6,046 bases of DNA from Oscillospiraceae bacterium. Lineage in GTDB: Bacteria > Bacillota > Clostridia > Oscillospirales > Ruminococcaceae. Both the position numbers and the translations under genes were made by a program. Below are positions 4,986-6,046 of the stretch, piece by piece. The DNA lies in the NCBI GenBank assembly GCA_029068025.1, contig JAIEDJ010000351.1, positions 1 through 6,046 on the forward strand, in the 5' to 3' direction. Position 1 is the first letter of the stretch, and each line of letters opens with the position of its first letter. The notes under the pieces are model-generated. The model was not told the DNA's origin. It made no database searches and saw nothing but the letters and a program-made list of their open reading frames with translations.

Positions 4986-6011
4986 ATGAAAAAAATCGTT
5001 TCAATTCTTTGCACGGCGGCGCTTATCGCTTCTCTGACGGGGTGCAATAACGGTACGGAAAAATCCAATGTTTTTGACGATTCGCCTGTTTCGGACAGTT
5101 CAGATAATATCGGAGATCCGGGCGTTTTCAACAACTCCGACAGCTCGGAAAGCTCGGATGGTCAGAGCGGAGCTTTCAAGCCGTGGGAGCCTGTCGATAT
5201 CGCTTCGCTGCCCGTTAAGCACGTCGACTGGGGAGATATTTTTGACGATCCCGTCAGGGGGGCGTTTCAAATTACCGATAAGCTCGGGGAAAACTATTAC
5301 GGATCAAGATCCACATTAAACGCTGTAATAGAATCCGAGGAAGTTCTGATGAGCGCGGATAAAAAAGAATTCCGTTCATTGAAGTATCCCGAGAATTTCC
5401 CGGATTGGCGCTATGGTTCGGGCGCATATGTAACATTGGATAACCGTTATTACTATAATTGGCTGAGTTATACCTCGCAGTTTTCTCCCGACAGTCTGCA
5501 TGACGTGAAGCTCACAAGAGTGGACGGAAACACCGGAGAGGTTACGGTCGTTGACGAGGTCAAGTCGGTGCTTCCTTTCATATATCTTGTAAAGATCGAC
5601 GAGGGATCGTTCCTTTCATACAGCGTCATGCCCGATACTTCCGATCTCGGGACATTGACGAATGCTTCGATCTATTATTCCGACGGTACCAAAAAGGATA
5701 TAATATCGGAAAAATACCAGAACGAAGCCGACTGGACGGACAGCATCGGAACATTGATAGAAAATTTTGCCGTGAAGGACGGCGAGATCTACGGCTTCGG
5801 GCGCAGACGGATCTCCGGAGAATATAAGTTCTTCCTGTATCACTACAATAAAGATGGAGAGCTTCTGGATACGGCGGAGCTGCCGGGAATGGAAAGCATA
5901 ATGGGTGACAGGCAGGCGATGGAATTCAGGCTTGTCGGCGATTACCTTATTTTCCGCTCTTATGAGGATCTGAAAAGATATATTTGCAGGATCACAGACA
6001 TCGGTGTTTAG
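4986..6011 (+). CDS. Lipoprotein with possible beta-propeller-like domain
   Basis: This 341-residue protein starts at ATG 4986. The signal peptide MKKIVSILCTAALIAS ends in the lipobox LTGC (Cys20), and residues 21-62 form a Ser/Asp/Asn-rich linker with SPVSDS, as in the upstream lipoprotein. The rest shows recurring strand-turn patterns: LTRVDGNTGEV (from 176), YYSDGTKKD (230-238), YHYNKDGELLDTAEL (285-299) and LVGDYLIFRS (316-325). These resemble blades of beta-propeller surface proteins, but only about four can be seen and none matches a known signature, so the fold is an inference. It begins 14 bp after the stop of the upstream lipoprotein and is most likely cotranscribed from the promoter at 3816. 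The stop follows directly after RITDIGV, close to the last blade-like strand. The C-terminus may thus be complete or slightly shortened. Function unknown. Confidence 0.9.
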   Translation: MKKIVSILCTAALIASLTGCNNGTEKSNVFDDSPVSDSSDNIGDPGVFNNSDSSESSDGQSGAFKPWEPVDIASLPVKHVDWGDIFDDPVRGAFQITDKLGENYYGSRSTLNAVIESEEVLMSADKKEFRSLKYPENFPDWRYGSGAYVTLDNRYYYNWLSYTSQFSPDSLHDVKLTRVDGNTGEVTVVDEVKSVLPFIYLVKIDEGSFLSYSVMPDTSDLGTLTNASIYYSDGTKKDIISEKYQNEADWTDSIGTLIENFAVKDGEIYGFGRRRISGEYKFFLYHYNKDGELLDTAELPGMESIMGDRQAMEFRLVGDYLIFRSYEDLKRYICRITDIGV

Positions 6012-6046
6012 CTTGTGGCGGGTAAGAACCACTACGCCGTTTAGGG

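Overview
The window looks like a piece of chromosome from a Gram-positive gut-type Clostridia member, probably near Ruminococcus/Oscillospiraceae. The reasons are strong AGGAGG or GGGGG ribosome binding sites, a firmicute RNase M5 with its C-terminal DUF4093-type region, and lipoproteins that carry a lipobox followed by a Ser/Asp-rich linker. The taxon is an inference from style and gene content; there is no rRNA or other marker gene to fix it. All seven genes lie on the + strand and little space is wasted.

Region 1 (1-86) is a short leader with a 10-bp perfect hairpin, possibly the terminator of an upstream gene. Region 2 (87-3760) is a tight run of five genes with gaps of 20, 15, 7 and 2 bp: a lipoprotein with five RTX-type calcium-binding nonapeptides, a small multi-pass membrane protein, a HIT-family nucleotide hydrolase (hinT), the DNA polymerase III delta subunit (holA) and ribonuclease M5 (rnmV). 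The last three are housekeeping genes for nucleotide turnover, clamp loading and 5S rRNA maturation. The first two are accessory surface proteins that appear to share the transcript.

Region 3 (3735-4029) is the most interesting part. Eight copies of an 11-bp direct repeat (consensus TTGTAACCGNN, spaced 10 or 11 bp, so about one helical turn) begin inside the end of rnmV. They run straight into a strong sigma-A-like promoter: TTGAAT, 17 bp, then TATAAT with an extended -10 TG. The predicted transcript starts with a leader of about 180 nt that can fold into a three-way junction and has a competing alternative hairpin. This arrangement suggests a phased activator array, possibly for an OmpR/PhoB-type response regulator, plus a structured leader.

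Region 4 (4030-6011) holds two lipoproteins in tandem. They share nearly the same signal peptide and linker module, but their exported domains differ: one is beta-rich and of unknown fold, the other has propeller-like blade patterns. They are the likely targets of the array. No regulator gene is present, so what controls them cannot be read from this window. The last 35 bases hold nothing recognisable.
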